A stretch of DNA of 5,668 bases from Gammaproteobacteria bacterium (GCA_009840715.1 VXNE01000154.1:1-5668); one strand, 5' to 3'. Shown: positions 1-5,558, counted from the stretch's first letter. A program made the numbers and translations. The notes: generated by a model not told the origin, from the letters alone.

Positions 1-436
1 GCAGCCAGAGTTCGCAGGTCTTCGTACCTTCGTCCAGGCCCTCGAACACCAGGGTGTCGGCGTCGCCCCGTTCGACCTCGTACCGGCCCGGATTGGCCAG
101 GTCCAGCCGAATGTTGTTTCCGAGGACGGAGGACGCGGTCGAGAGTGTCCCGTCCCCGGTCTCGAGGTTGAAGACCACGGGGCGCCGGGGAAGCAGTTGC
201 GCCGTCACGGTCGTCGCGAGGAAGGCGATGCCGACTCGCCGCGAGTCGGTCGCGAACCGCAACCGCACGCCCGACGGCATGCGCGCCATGATGTCGCTGA
301 ACTGCGGCAATTGGGGCCGGGTCCACGACGGCAATCGGCGCGGGGAGATGCCGCTGCCGCGGTCGTCGAAGTCGAAGGCCCCGACCGCTTCGACCACATC
401 CGGGATCAGGTCCCGGATGTCCAGTTCCGTCGTCAT
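1..436 (-). CDS. SGNH/GDSL-type hydrolase, N-terminal part (runs off the left edge)
   Basis: An open frame of 145 codons with no stop starts at the ATG at 436-434 and leaves the window at its left edge, so only the N-terminal part is visible. The protein opens with an acidic stretch, then RRLPSWTRPQLP (about residues 33-44) and ARMPSGVRLRFATDS (about 50-64), and the visible part ends with TKTCELWL. This layout (RLP.WTR.Q, then PSGVRL, then a beta-rich segment ending in E-L/I-W-L) resembles the N-terminal beta-sandwich domain found before the catalytic domain of some bacterial SGNH/GDSL esterases; that match is from memory. The catalytic GDS block, if present, lies outside the window. No signal peptide is visible, so a cytoplasmic protein is suggested. 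It follows the DUF427 gene by 7 bases, with no strong Shine-Dalgarno, and is probably translationally coupled to it. Family assignment is moderate; the existence of the gene is well supported. Confidence 0.65.
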   Translation of the reverse strand, partial: MTTELDIRDLIPDVVEAVGAFDFDDRGSGISPRRLPSWTRPQLPQFSDIMARMPSGVRLRFATDSRRVGIAFLATTVTAQLLPRRPVVFNLETGDGTLSTASSVLGNNIRLDLANPGRYEVERGDADTLVFEGLDEGTKTCELWL

Positions 437-443
437 GGCGTCG

Positions 444-722
444 TCACGCGACCTGCACGCCGTGCCAGAACGCCACCCGGCCCGTGATTTCCTTCGCCGC
501 GTCCTTGGGCGTGTGGTAGATCCACGCCGCATCGCGGTTTGTCTCGCCGTCCACCACGACGTGGTAGTAGTTGGCGGTGCCTTTCCATGGGCAGTACGAG
601 GTCGTGTCGCTGTCCTCGAAGTGGGTCCGGTTCAGGGCGTCCGCCGGGAAGTAGTGATTCCCCTCGACCACGACCGTGTCGCCGCTGTCGGCGAGCACGG
701 TGCCATTCCACGTCGCTTTCAT
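444..722 (-). CDS. DUF427 (NTP_transf_9) family protein
   Basis: This 92-residue protein is a full-length single-domain member of DUF427. Visible family landmarks are MKATWNGTVLADS at the N-terminus, VVVEGNHYFP (17-26), the CPWKG motif (44-48), YYHVVVDGE (52-60), a D-A-A-W-I-Y segment (64-69) and GRVAFWHGV (81-89). The family has a small barrel-like fold. Its biochemical role is not settled, despite the Pfam name NTP_transf_9. The ATG at 722-720 was chosen because the conserved MKATWNG start falls exactly there and a GGGAGA ribosome binding site (728-733 on the plus strand) precedes it; the frame stays open further upstream but encodes nothing conserved. It lies 40 bases after the GST-like gene and 7 bases before the SGNH-type gene, inside a minus-strand operon. 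No transmembrane segment or signal peptide is seen. The family call is very secure; function is unknown. Confidence 0.92.
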   Translation of the reverse strand: MKATWNGTVLADSGDTVVVEGNHYFPADALNRTHFEDSDTTSYCPWKGTANYYHVVVDGETNRDAAWIYHTPKDAAKEITGRVAFWHGVQVA

Positions 723-762
723 CCGCTTCTCCCGTCCATCTCGACTCTCGCCATCATAGGCG

Positions 763-1365
763 TCACTGGCCGTGGGCCCGCCGCGCGGCGTCCCGGCCAA
801 GGCATCGACCGAGCCACGCGGCCACATTGGGTTGCGCGGCGTAGTCCAGGCCACCCATCGTCCCCCAGGCCATCACGCTCGCCACGTTGAGGTCCGCGAC
901 CGTGAACTCGTCGCCCAGCAGGTAGTCGCGGCCCTCGAGCGCCTGCTCGAGCACGTTGAACGGACGCTCGAGCGGCTCCGCGGCCGCCTTGGCCGCCTCG
1001 TCGTCCTGCTCGTAACCCATGACGCCGAACTTGTGCTTGAGCACGTCCAGCAGGCCCGGCTCGACCGCGGTCATCACCCAGAAGCTCCAGCGCCAGGTCT
1101 GCGCCTCGTCCTCGAAGGACGCCGGCGCAAGCTGACCGTGCTTCCGGGCCAGGTAGAGGTTGATCGCCATCGACTCCGCGAGCGCGAACCCGTCGTCGTC
1201 GATGGTCGGCGACTGTCCCATGGCGTTCGCCGCCAGGAGCTCCGCGGTCGGCGTCTGGTTCTCGTCGAACCCCGGGTCGCTGTCGAATTCGAGCCCCAGT
1301 TCGTGTGCCATCCAGAGCGTGCGCGTAACGCGGGTCTGGGGCGGTCCGTAGATCGTGAGCGACAT
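763..1365 (-). CDS. Glutathione S-transferase family protein
   Basis: This 200-residue protein has the two-domain GST layout. The N-terminal thioredoxin-like domain (about 1-76) opens with SLTIYGPPQTRVTRTLWMAHELGL, split as SLTIYGPP and TRVTRTLWMAHELGL. It contains the cis-proline in GQSPTI (P53) and the glutathione-binding E-S pair (64-65, in ALAESMAINLYLA). The helical C-terminal domain (about 85-200) carries the N-capping motif T-V-A-D at 155-158 within LLGDEFTVADLNVA. Members of the superfamily conjugate or reduce substrates with glutathione, or act as thiol-dependent isomerases or peroxidases; the substrate cannot be read here. The usual catalytic Ser/Cys position near residue 11 is Thr in this protein (T11 or T14), so the chemistry is uncertain. 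The ATG at 1365-1363 is preceded by GAGGAG (plus-strand 1373-1378) at a 7-base spacing. It sits 25 bases after the epimerase-like gene and 40 bases before the DUF427 gene. Confidence 0.9.
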   Translation of the reverse strand: MSLTIYGPPQTRVTRTLWMAHELGLEFDSDPGFDENQTPTAELLAANAMGQSPTIDDDGFALAESMAINLYLARKHGQLAPASFEDEAQTWRWSFWVMTAVEPGLLDVLKHKFGVMGYEQDDEAAKAAAEPLERPFNVLEQALEGRDYLLGDEFTVADLNVASVMAWGTMGGLDYAAQPNVAAWLGRCLGRDAARRAHGQ

Positions 1366-1383
1366 CGTTGGTCTCCTCGGTAT

Positions 1384-1400
1384 GCCTGCTTTATTCAGGC
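1384..1400. other. Small hairpin across the epimerase stop codon
   Basis: GCCTG (1384-1388) and CAGGC (1396-1400) can pair as a 5-bp stem around a 7-base A/T-rich loop that contains the end of the epimerase-like gene, including its TAA stop. It lies in the 25-base gap before the GST-like gene. It could be a weak processing or pausing site. There is no T-tract, so it is not a convincing terminator. A stem this short may be chance. Confidence 0.25.
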
Positions 1401-2401
1401 TGGTTCATGAACTCCACCGCCCGCTGCCACTGCCGGACGATCTGGTCTTCGCGCTCGTAGTCGAACTTGCCCGTGCCCGCGGGATACAGATCCTTCGGGT
1501 CGGGCGGATCGTCCCGCAGGTGGACGGCCGTGCGCCGCGTGGCGATCTCGACGTCCACCACGTCGCGGTAGCCGAGCAGGTTGCGCGCCTTCGACATGTC
1601 GAGCATCTGGTTGGATTTCTCCGCCAGCGGGAACACCCCCGGGCAGAACTCGGCCGGAATCCCGACGAACTCGATGTCCGACCCGAGTTCGTCGCGGATG
1701 ATCTCGGCCACGTAGCGGCTACTGAGCACACGCTCATCGCCGGCGTTGAAAGCTTCGCCCGCCGCCTCCGGGCGGGTTGCCGCGAGGTAGACGAGGTGCG
1801 CGAGGTTGTCCGCGTACCCGCGCTGGAAGTAGGTGACGCCGTCGTGGGGCAGGATCATGAAGGGGCGGCCGTCCACGATGCGCTTCACGACGGCCCACTC
1901 GTGGTTCATCGGCGCCCGCGGCCCGAACACGCCCGGGTAGCGCACGATCACGACCTCGAAGTCCCCGCGGCCGTGCTGCTCGAAGAGCTGGTCCTCCCCG
2001 ACGGCGACCTTGCCCGTGTACCCCTCGGCGTCGTACTGGCGCGGCGCGAACTCCGGGATCGGGAGCGGAATCCTGCCTTCCGGCGTCGGCGGCTGGGCGC
2101 CCAGGTAGACCGGCTGGCCGGTGATGCCGACGAGGCGGCCCGTCCTGCCGGCCAGCACCTCCGCCTGTGCGCGCAGACGGCCGTACATGCATACCGCGAT
2201 GTCCCACTCGCGCCGCTTGAGTTTCGCCTTCAGGTCTTCGCCGTCGCGGGCGTTGCCAATGATCCGCTCCACCGGCCCGTCGAACTCGGCCGGGTGCCGG
2301 CCCGAGTGCAGGATGGCGACCTCGTGGCCGTGATGCAGGAAACGGTTCGCGAGCGGCACGCCGGTCGGACCTGTGCCGCCCACGATGAGCACTCGCGCCA
2401 T
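1391..2401 (-). CDS. NAD-dependent epimerase/dehydratase (extended or atypical SDR) family protein
   Basis: This 336-residue Rossmann-fold protein begins MARVLIVGGTGPTG, with the dinucleotide-binding G-x-x-G-x-x-G at residues 8-14. It continues with typical epimerase/reductase landmarks: V-R-Y-P-G-V-F-G-P-R at 153-162, a GYADNLAHLVYLA segment, and GEAFNAGDE before the C-terminal substrate-binding part. Such proteins reduce, epimerise or dehydrate nucleotide sugars or other carbonyl substrates with NAD(P). The canonical YxxxK pair is not obvious. The best candidate is Y128 followed by K131, one residue too close, so this may be an atypical SDR or a binding protein. The ATG at 2401-2399 is chosen because it places the Rossmann motif at the usual distance from the N-terminus and has a GGGA ribosome binding site (plus-strand 2409-2412) 7 bases away. 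An in-frame GTG at 2479 would add 26 residues with no domain character. It is the likely first gene of the minus-strand operon. Confidence 0.87.
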   Translation of the reverse strand: MARVLIVGGTGPTGVPLANRFLHHGHEVAILHSGRHPAEFDGPVERIIGNARDGEDLKAKLKRREWDIAVCMYGRLRAQAEVLAGRTGRLVGITGQPVYLGAQPPTPEGRIPLPIPEFAPRQYDAEGYTGKVAVGEDQLFEQHGRGDFEVVIVRYPGVFGPRAPMNHEWAVVKRIVDGRPFMILPHDGVTYFQRGYADNLAHLVYLAATRPEAAGEAFNAGDERVLSSRYVAEIIRDELGSDIEFVGIPAEFCPGVFPLAEKSNQMLDMSKARNLLGYRDVVDVEIATRRTAVHLRDDPPDPKDLYPAGTGKFDYEREDQIVRQWQRAVEFMNQPE

Positions 2402-2631
2402 CGAGGCGTCCCGTCGGGGGCAAAACCGCGAATACTCCCCCGTCGGGGTTCTTCCCGCAAGCGGAACGGACGCCTTCACTGCCTTTGAAGCCGCCTGGCC
2501 GTCGTCGGCCGGGATTGGGCCACGGCTACGGAGAGGTTGTCGCAGCCGTCACCGCCCTCTCCCTGGCCCCGGCAGGCCCCTCCCCGCAAATCCTTGTCGG
2601 CGCCTTTCGCCGCATGGCGAACGCGGACGGC
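2402..2631. other. Non-coding stretch upstream of the epimerase-like gene
   Basis: These 230 bases separate the decayed toxin from the minus-strand operon. No conserved protein was recognised in any frame, although GC-rich open frames cross it on both strands. It holds the duplicated CCCCGACGGG motif close to the epimerase start and a GC-rich hairpin (CCTGGCCG at 2494-2501 pairing with CGGCCGGG at 2506-2513, one G-T pair, TCGT loop). The hairpin lacks a T-tract on either strand. It could end transcripts from the DUF433 locus or be chance in GC-rich DNA. No convincing -35/-10 pair was found. Confidence 0.5.
2410..2448 (-). promoter_or_regulatory. Duplicated CCCCGACGGG motif before the epimerase-like gene (possible operator)
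   Basis: The 10-mer CCCGTCGGGG on the plus strand (CCCCGACGGG on the minus strand) occurs at 2410-2419 and again at 2439-2448, centres 29 bases apart. Each copy is a near palindrome (CCCG-T-CGGG). The proximal copy overlaps the GGGA ribosome binding site of the epimerase-like gene, so binding or folding there could affect translation initiation. Repetition, palindromy and position suggest a regulatory site. In DNA this GC-rich the case is only suggestive. Confidence 0.3.
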
Positions 2632-2798
2632 TCAGAGAACCTTCTCGCCAACGATCAGGAAGGCCCCCGTCTCGTCCGCGTCGAATCGTCGTCCGCCCTG
2701 TGGAGAGCGAGGCTGCGTACGTGCTCCGATCCCGGGAACGCATCGGCGAGGCGCCCGACGAGCTTGTGCGAGAGGTTGTGATCGAAGAGCAGCTTCAC
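2632..2798 (-). pseudogene. Disrupted DUF5615 PIN-like toxin
   Basis: The frame starts with GTG at 2798-2796, overlapping the DUF433 TGA stop (GTGA), as is usual for this toxin-antitoxin pair. It reads VKLLFDHNLSHKLVGRL, then ADAFPGSEHVRSLAL and RADDD. This closely follows the N-terminal 38 or so residues of DUF5615 proteins, which have an N-terminal LLFD-NLS segment with the first PIN-like acidic residue (D6 here). The frame then reads unrelated residues and stops at 2657-2655 after 47 codons, whereas intact members are about 110-120 residues. In another frame, 2691-2632 encodes RRFDADETGAFLIVGEKVL and a stop, which resembles the usual C-terminal end of the family (F-x-x-D-x-x-x-A-F-L). The central part, including the segment normally reading like G-F-x-I-V-S-K-D-x-D-F, is absent. 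The simplest reading is an internal deletion that also shifted the frame; the C-terminal match is from memory and less certain than the N-terminal one. A functional toxin is very unlikely. Confidence 0.72.
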
Positions 2799-3022
2799 GA
2801 CCCGCCGAGGGACACGAGCTTTCGCTCGCGGTCGGCCGCGAAGCTCAGGCAGGCGCGAATATCGGCGCGGGTGAGATCCGGGAAGTCATCGAGGATCTCC
2901 TGCTCGGACATCCCTGAAGCCAGGTACTCCAGCACGTCGTAGACCGTGATTCGCAAGCCACCTATACAGGGCTTTCCGCCACGCTTGCCCGGCTCGATGG
3001 TGATTCTGTTCCGATAGCCCAC
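2795..3022 (-). CDS. DUF433 family antitoxin-like protein
   Basis: This 75-residue protein is a DUF433 member. Visible landmarks are RITIEPGKRGGKPCI (6-20), GLRITVYDVLEYLASGMSE (22-40) and EILDDFPDLTRADIRACL (42-59), matching the family pattern G-K-P-x-I-x-G-x-R-I, G-M-S-E-x-E-I-L and D-F-P-D-L-T-x-x-D-I. The family has a small helix-turn-helix-like fold and is commonly found as the antitoxin partner of DUF5615 PIN-like toxins, where it would neutralise the toxin and bind its own promoter. A GTG start at 3022-3020 is chosen because AAGGAGGT stands directly upstream (4-base gap) and the conserved core begins at residue 6. The frame stays open about 64 codons further upstream without conserved content. 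The gene overlaps the start of a decayed toxin downstream, so it may now be an orphan antitoxin. Confidence 0.88.
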   Translation of the reverse strand: MGYRNRITIEPGKRGGKPCIGGLRITVYDVLEYLASGMSEQEILDDFPDLTRADIRACLSFAADRERKLVSLGGS

Positions 3023-3026
3023 TTCC

Positions 3027-3034
3027 ACCTCCTT
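3027..3034 (-). promoter_or_regulatory. Strong Shine-Dalgarno fixing the GTG start of the DUF433 gene
   Basis: On the minus strand AAGGAGGT is followed by GGAA and then GTG. This is a near-perfect anti-16S match at a plausible spacing. It decides the start of the DUF433 gene in favour of this GTG over starts further upstream in the same open frame. Confidence 0.8.
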
Positions 3035-3095
3035 CCCCCTTCCGGGCAAGCGATGGTCGTCCACCACCGTGCCTTCCCGGAACCCCACCCTGAGG

Positions 3096-3101
3096 ATTGT
3101 A
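3096..3101 (-). promoter_or_regulatory. Possible -10 element for the DUF433 gene
   Basis: The minus strand reads TACAAT here (5 of 6 matches to TATAAT), about 75 bases upstream of the GTG start, which would give a leader of roughly 65 bases. No good -35 box stands 16-18 bases upstream. The hexamer stands out in GC-rich DNA, but the promoter is unproven. Confidence 0.22.
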
Positions 3102-3144
3102 GCGGCGGTCGACCTTGGGGGGCGAACCAGCCGTGTACGCCTGT

Positions 3145-3210
3145 CCGCTCGCGGCGCTGCGCAACGCCGTTGGCGGCGCGGTATGCTGAACGGCGCTCCC
3201 GCGAGAGCGG
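3145..3210 (+). promoter_or_regulatory. Leader with competing inverted repeats before the Nudix gene
   Basis: CTCGCGG (3148-3154) can pair with CCGCGAG (3199-3205), and flanking CCG (3145-3147) with CGG (3208-3210) across a 2-base bulge. Inside, CGCCG (3165-3169) can pair either with CGGCG at 3174-3178 (TTGG loop) or, extended to CGCCGTT, with AACGGCG at 3189-3195. These last two pairings exclude each other. The structure ends 10 bases before the AAGGAG ribosome binding site (3221-3226). It could be a regulated leader or promoter dyad; short GC stems arise easily by chance here. Confidence 0.25.
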
Positions 3211-3231
3211 CCAACCAGACAAGGAGCGTGC

Positions 3232-3969
3232 ATGCCCACCGATCCCGCGACCCGTCACCGCAACGACATGTACGGCGAACTCGAAGTCGATCCCGCCAAG
3301 GCGCCAGAGGCCGTGCCGGCCGCCACGGTCGTGCTGCTGCGCGAGTCGCCGGACGTCGAAGTGCTGATGCTGCGCAAGAACTCGCGCATCGCGTTCGGCG
3401 GCATGTGGGTGTTTCCGGGCGGGCGCATCGATGCGGAAGACGCCGCGGAGGACGGCGACCCCGAAGGCACCGCGCGCAACGCCGCGGCCCGCGAGACGCG
3501 GGAAGAGGCCGGCATCGCCGCCGCCCCCGACGACTTCGTGTGGTTCGCGCACTGGACGCCGCCGCCGAGCACGGCCAAGCGCTTCGCGACCTGGTTCTTC
3601 GCGGCGCGGGCGGGAGAACATGCGGTCAGCATCGACGGCGGGGAGATCCAGGAACACCAGTGGATCTCGCCCGGCGCCGCCCTCGAGCGGCACGCGGCCG
3701 GGGAGATCGACCTCGTCCCGCCGACCTGGGTGACGCTCTACCACCTGTCGCGGTACGCCACGGTCGACGGCATCCTCGAACGCTTCCGTTCCGCCGAGGC
3801 GACGGTCTACGAGACCCACCTCGGCAAGCGCGCGGACGGGGTGCGGGTGGCGATGTGGTCCGGAGACGCCGGATACGATACGGGGGACGCCGATACCGGG
3901 GGGGAACGCCACCGCCTGGTGATGGCGGAAGGCGGGTTCGTGTTCGAGAACACGGTCATGGATTACTGA
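3232..3969 (+). CDS. Nudix hydrolase, NUDT19-like (probable CoA/acyl-CoA diphosphatase)
   Basis: This 245-residue protein has a Nudix domain near its N-terminus: beta strand AATVVLLRES (30-39), VEVLMLRKNSRIAFGGMWVF (42-61), P-G-G-R-I-D (62-67) and ARETREEAGI (86-95). The Nudix box is split by an insertion between GGRID and the metal-binding REtREEaGI helix (E88, E91 and E92 are the likely Mg-binding glutamates), so it does not obey the simple G-x5-E-x7-RE-U-x-EE-x-G-U spacing. An insertion at this place, the FGGMWVFPGGRID lead-in and the extra C-terminal part (about 150-245) are features I associate with the NUDT19/NUDT7-type CoA and acyl-CoA diphosphatases. These cleave CoA species to 3',5'-ADP and phosphopantetheine derivatives. 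The gene starts at ATG 3232 with AAGGAG at 3221-3226 and is followed after 7 bases by an SDR gene and then a crotonase, which fits acyl-CoA metabolism. The Nudix call is secure; the substrate is inferred. Confidence 0.88.
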   Translation: MPTDPATRHRNDMYGELEVDPAKAPEAVPAATVVLLRESPDVEVLMLRKNSRIAFGGMWVFPGGRIDAEDAAEDGDPEGTARNAAARETREEAGIAAAPDDFVWFAHWTPPPSTAKRFATWFFAARAGEHAVSIDGGEIQEHQWISPGAALERHAAGEIDLVPPTWVTLYHLSRYATVDGILERFRSAEATVYETHLGKRADGVRVAMWSGDAGYDTGDADTGGERHRLVMAEGGFVFENTVMDY

Positions 3970-3976
3970 GCAAGCG

Positions 3977-4789
3977 ATGGAAACGGGACTCGGAGGCCGG
4001 CGCGGCCTGGTCATCGGCGGCAGCCGCGGCATCGGCAAGGCGATCGCCCTCGAACTCGCGCGGGAGGGCGTGGAGCTCGTGCTGGTGGCCCGCACGCCCG
4101 GCCCGCTGACCGACGCCGCCGCGGAGATCGCGGAGGCCACCGGGCGCAAGGTCCTGGCGATGCCGTGCGACGTGACGGATCGCGCGCGGGTCGAGGCCAC
4201 CGTCGACGACGCCGCGCGCGCACTCGGCGGCCTGCACATCCTCGTCAACAGCGGCTCCTACCCCGGCGGCTCGCCCACGGCGACCGGCCCCATCGAGACC
4301 ATCGTGGACGAGGATTTCCTCGAAGACTTCAACGTCAAGTACCTCGGCGCGCTGCGGTGCGCGCGGGCGGCCATCCCGCACCTCAAGGCTTCCGGCTGGG
4401 GCCGCATCGTCAACATCAGCGGCCTGAACGCGCGCATCGCCGGCAACCTGAGCGGCGGCGCGCGCAACGCCTCGCTGGTGCACTTCACCCGCACGCTCGC
4501 CATGCAGCTCGGACGCGACGGCGTGACCGTGAACTGCATCCACCCCGGCCTCACCCGCACGGAGGGCGTCATGGAGATGCTGGCGGCCCGTGCCGCGAAA
4601 CGCGGCATCACCGTGGAGGAACTCGAGGCGGCGGACCATGCCGAGGGGCGCGGGAACAGCATCGGCCGCATGGTGGATGCGCGGGAGATCGCCCACCTCG
4701 CCGTCTTCCTCTGCTCCGACCGGTCCTGGGCGGTCAACGGCGAGACGATCGCGGCAGACGGCGGCGGCAGCCGTTCGGTCTATTACTGA
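3977..4789 (+). CDS. SDR-fold protein lacking the catalytic Tyr and Lys
   Basis: This 270-residue protein has the classical short-chain dehydrogenase/reductase fold. It shows the nucleotide-binding GGSRGIG (14-20), an acidic C-D-V-T segment (64-67), HILVNSGS (87-94) in place of the usual NNAG, the structural Asn N119, IVNISG with Ser148, and VNCIHPGLTRTE (185-196). Where the active site should read YxxxK it reads G-G-A-R-N (160-164), so Tyr is replaced by Gly and Lys by Asn; the following A-S-L-V-H-F-T-R-T-L-A aligns well, so this is not a gap error. Related proteins with a G-A-R-N-A block may form a subfamily of their own. Normal SDR oxidoreductase catalysis is doubtful; a binding role or different chemistry is possible. 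The ATG at 3977 lies 7 bases after the Nudix stop, with no strong ribosome binding site, suggesting translational coupling. The crotonase gene starts 13 bases downstream. Confidence 0.9.
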   Translation: METGLGGRRGLVIGGSRGIGKAIALELAREGVELVLVARTPGPLTDAAAEIAEATGRKVLAMPCDVTDRARVEATVDDAARALGGLHILVNSGSYPGGSPTATGPIETIVDEDFLEDFNVKYLGALRCARAAIPHLKASGWGRIVNISGLNARIAGNLSGGARNASLVHFTRTLAMQLGRDGVTVNCIHPGLTRTEGVMEMLAARAAKRGITVEELEAADHAEGRGNSIGRMVDAREIAHLAVFLCSDRSWAVNGETIAADGGGSRSVYY

Positions 4790-4802
4790 TTGAGGAGGCA
4801 CA

Positions 4803-5558
4803 ATGGTTCGGATCAACGACGAAGCCGGCGTACGCACCATCGCCCTCAACCGCCCCGAGGCGCTGAACGCCTTCAACGCGCAGCAGTTCAACGACGTGAG
4901 CGAGGCGCTGCTCGCAGCGCAGGAGGACACCGCATGCCGGATCGTCGTCCTCACCGGGACGGGACGCGCGTTCAGCGCGGGTGCGGACCTCACGGAGATG
5001 GGACGTTCCGGCCCGCGCCCGCCCCACGGCTTCCCGGAGATGCTGGAGGTGGTATTCGACTTCCCGAAGCCCTTCGTCGTGGCGGTCAACGGACTCGGCG
5101 TGGGCGTCGGCGCCACCATCGTAGGGATCGCGGATTTCGCCTTCATGGCCGAGAGCGCGCGCCTCCGCTGCCCCTTCTCCGAACTCGGGCTCGTCGCGGA
5201 GGCGGCCAGCACGCACACGTTCCCGGCACTGATGGGACGTCAGCAGGCCATGTGGTTCCTCATGGCCGCGGAGTGGATGGATGCCGCCGCCTGCAGGGCC
5301 GCCGGGCTCGTCCTCGATGTCTTCCCGGACGACGGGTTCAGCGCAGCCGTCCAGGCGAAGGCCGCGCACCTGGCGGCGCTCCCCACCGAGTCGCTGACCC
5401 ACATGAAGCGTCTCATCGCGGAGCCCGGACGAGAGCGCCTGCGGGAGGCCGCGGCCGCCGAGAACGCCACGCTCGGGCAACTGGTCGGCGGGCCCGCCAA
5501 TCGCGAGGCCATCGCCGCGTTCCAGGAGAAACGCAAGCCCGACTTCTCGAGGTTGTAG
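4803..5558 (+). CDS. Enoyl-CoA hydratase/isomerase (crotonase) family protein
   Basis: This 251-residue crotonase-fold protein carries ALNRPEALNAFN (14-25), the first oxyanion-hole segment AFSAGADL (56-63) and the second, NGLGVGVG (96-103). It continues with PFSELGL (124-130), then AEAASTHTFPALMG (132-145). Family members act on acyl-CoA thioesters. The position of hydratase Glu144 (rat mitochondrial numbering) appears to be Thr105. E127 or E133 remains as the acid/base, and the EAASTHTFP context resembles the E-G-C-S-S-Y-T-F-P block of peroxisomal-type enoyl-CoA isomerases (ECI2). An isomerase is therefore somewhat favoured over a classical hydratase, by inference. GAGGAGG at 4792-4798 stands 4 bases before the ATG at 4803. 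The C-terminus (KRKPDFSRL) is normal for the family. The TAG stop lies within the GTAG of a palindromic repeat. It is probably the last gene of the Nudix-SDR operon. Confidence 0.92.
   Translation: MVRINDEAGVRTIALNRPEALNAFNAQQFNDVSEALLAAQEDTACRIVVLTGTGRAFSAGADLTEMGRSGPRPPHGFPEMLEVVFDFPKPFVVAVNGLGVGVGATIVGIADFAFMAESARLRCPFSELGLVAEAASTHTFPALMGRQQAMWFLMAAEWMDAAACRAAGLVLDVFPDDGFSAAVQAKAAHLAALPTESLTHMKRLIAEPGRERLREAAAAENATLGQLVGGPANREAIAAFQEKRKPDFSRL

Noticed and set aside
54..890. Plus-strand open frame (278 codons) across the SGNH-type and DUF427 genes
   Set aside because: It crosses two genes on the opposite strand with strong family signatures and has a shadow-like composition.
2402..2479. 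Extended N-terminus for the epimerase-like protein from GTG 2479
   Set aside because: It would place 26 non-conserved residues before a Rossmann strand that normally starts the protein; the ATG at 2401 has a usable ribosome binding site.
1355..2488. Plus-strand open frame (377 codons) opposite the epimerase-like gene
   Set aside because: Mirror of a clear Rossmann-fold gene; its composition is Arg/Val/His-rich and no family is recognisable.
2494..2513. GC-rich hairpin as a Rho-independent terminator
   Set aside because: The 8-bp stem with a TCGT loop is real, but no T-run follows on either strand.
2485..2781. Plus-strand open frame of 98 codons in the gap before the DUF433 locus
   Set aside because: It overlaps the recognisable toxin remnant on the other strand, has no convincing ribosome binding site and no known motif. 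A real small protein cannot be fully excluded.
3182..3187. TATGCT as a -10 box for the Nudix gene
   Set aside because: No acceptable -35 at 16-18 bases upstream and the hexamer lies inside predicted stems.
2962..4248. Very long minus-strand open frame (428 codons) opposite the Nudix gene
   Set aside because: It lies antisense to a clear Nudix gene, spans the divergent intergenic region, is rich in Arg/Pro/Ala/Ser and shows no recognisable domain; typical of GC-rich antisense shadows.
3956..5218. Minus-strand open frame (420 codons) opposite the SDR and crotonase genes
   Set aside because: Antisense to two secure genes, low-complexity composition and no conserved motif or ribosome binding site.
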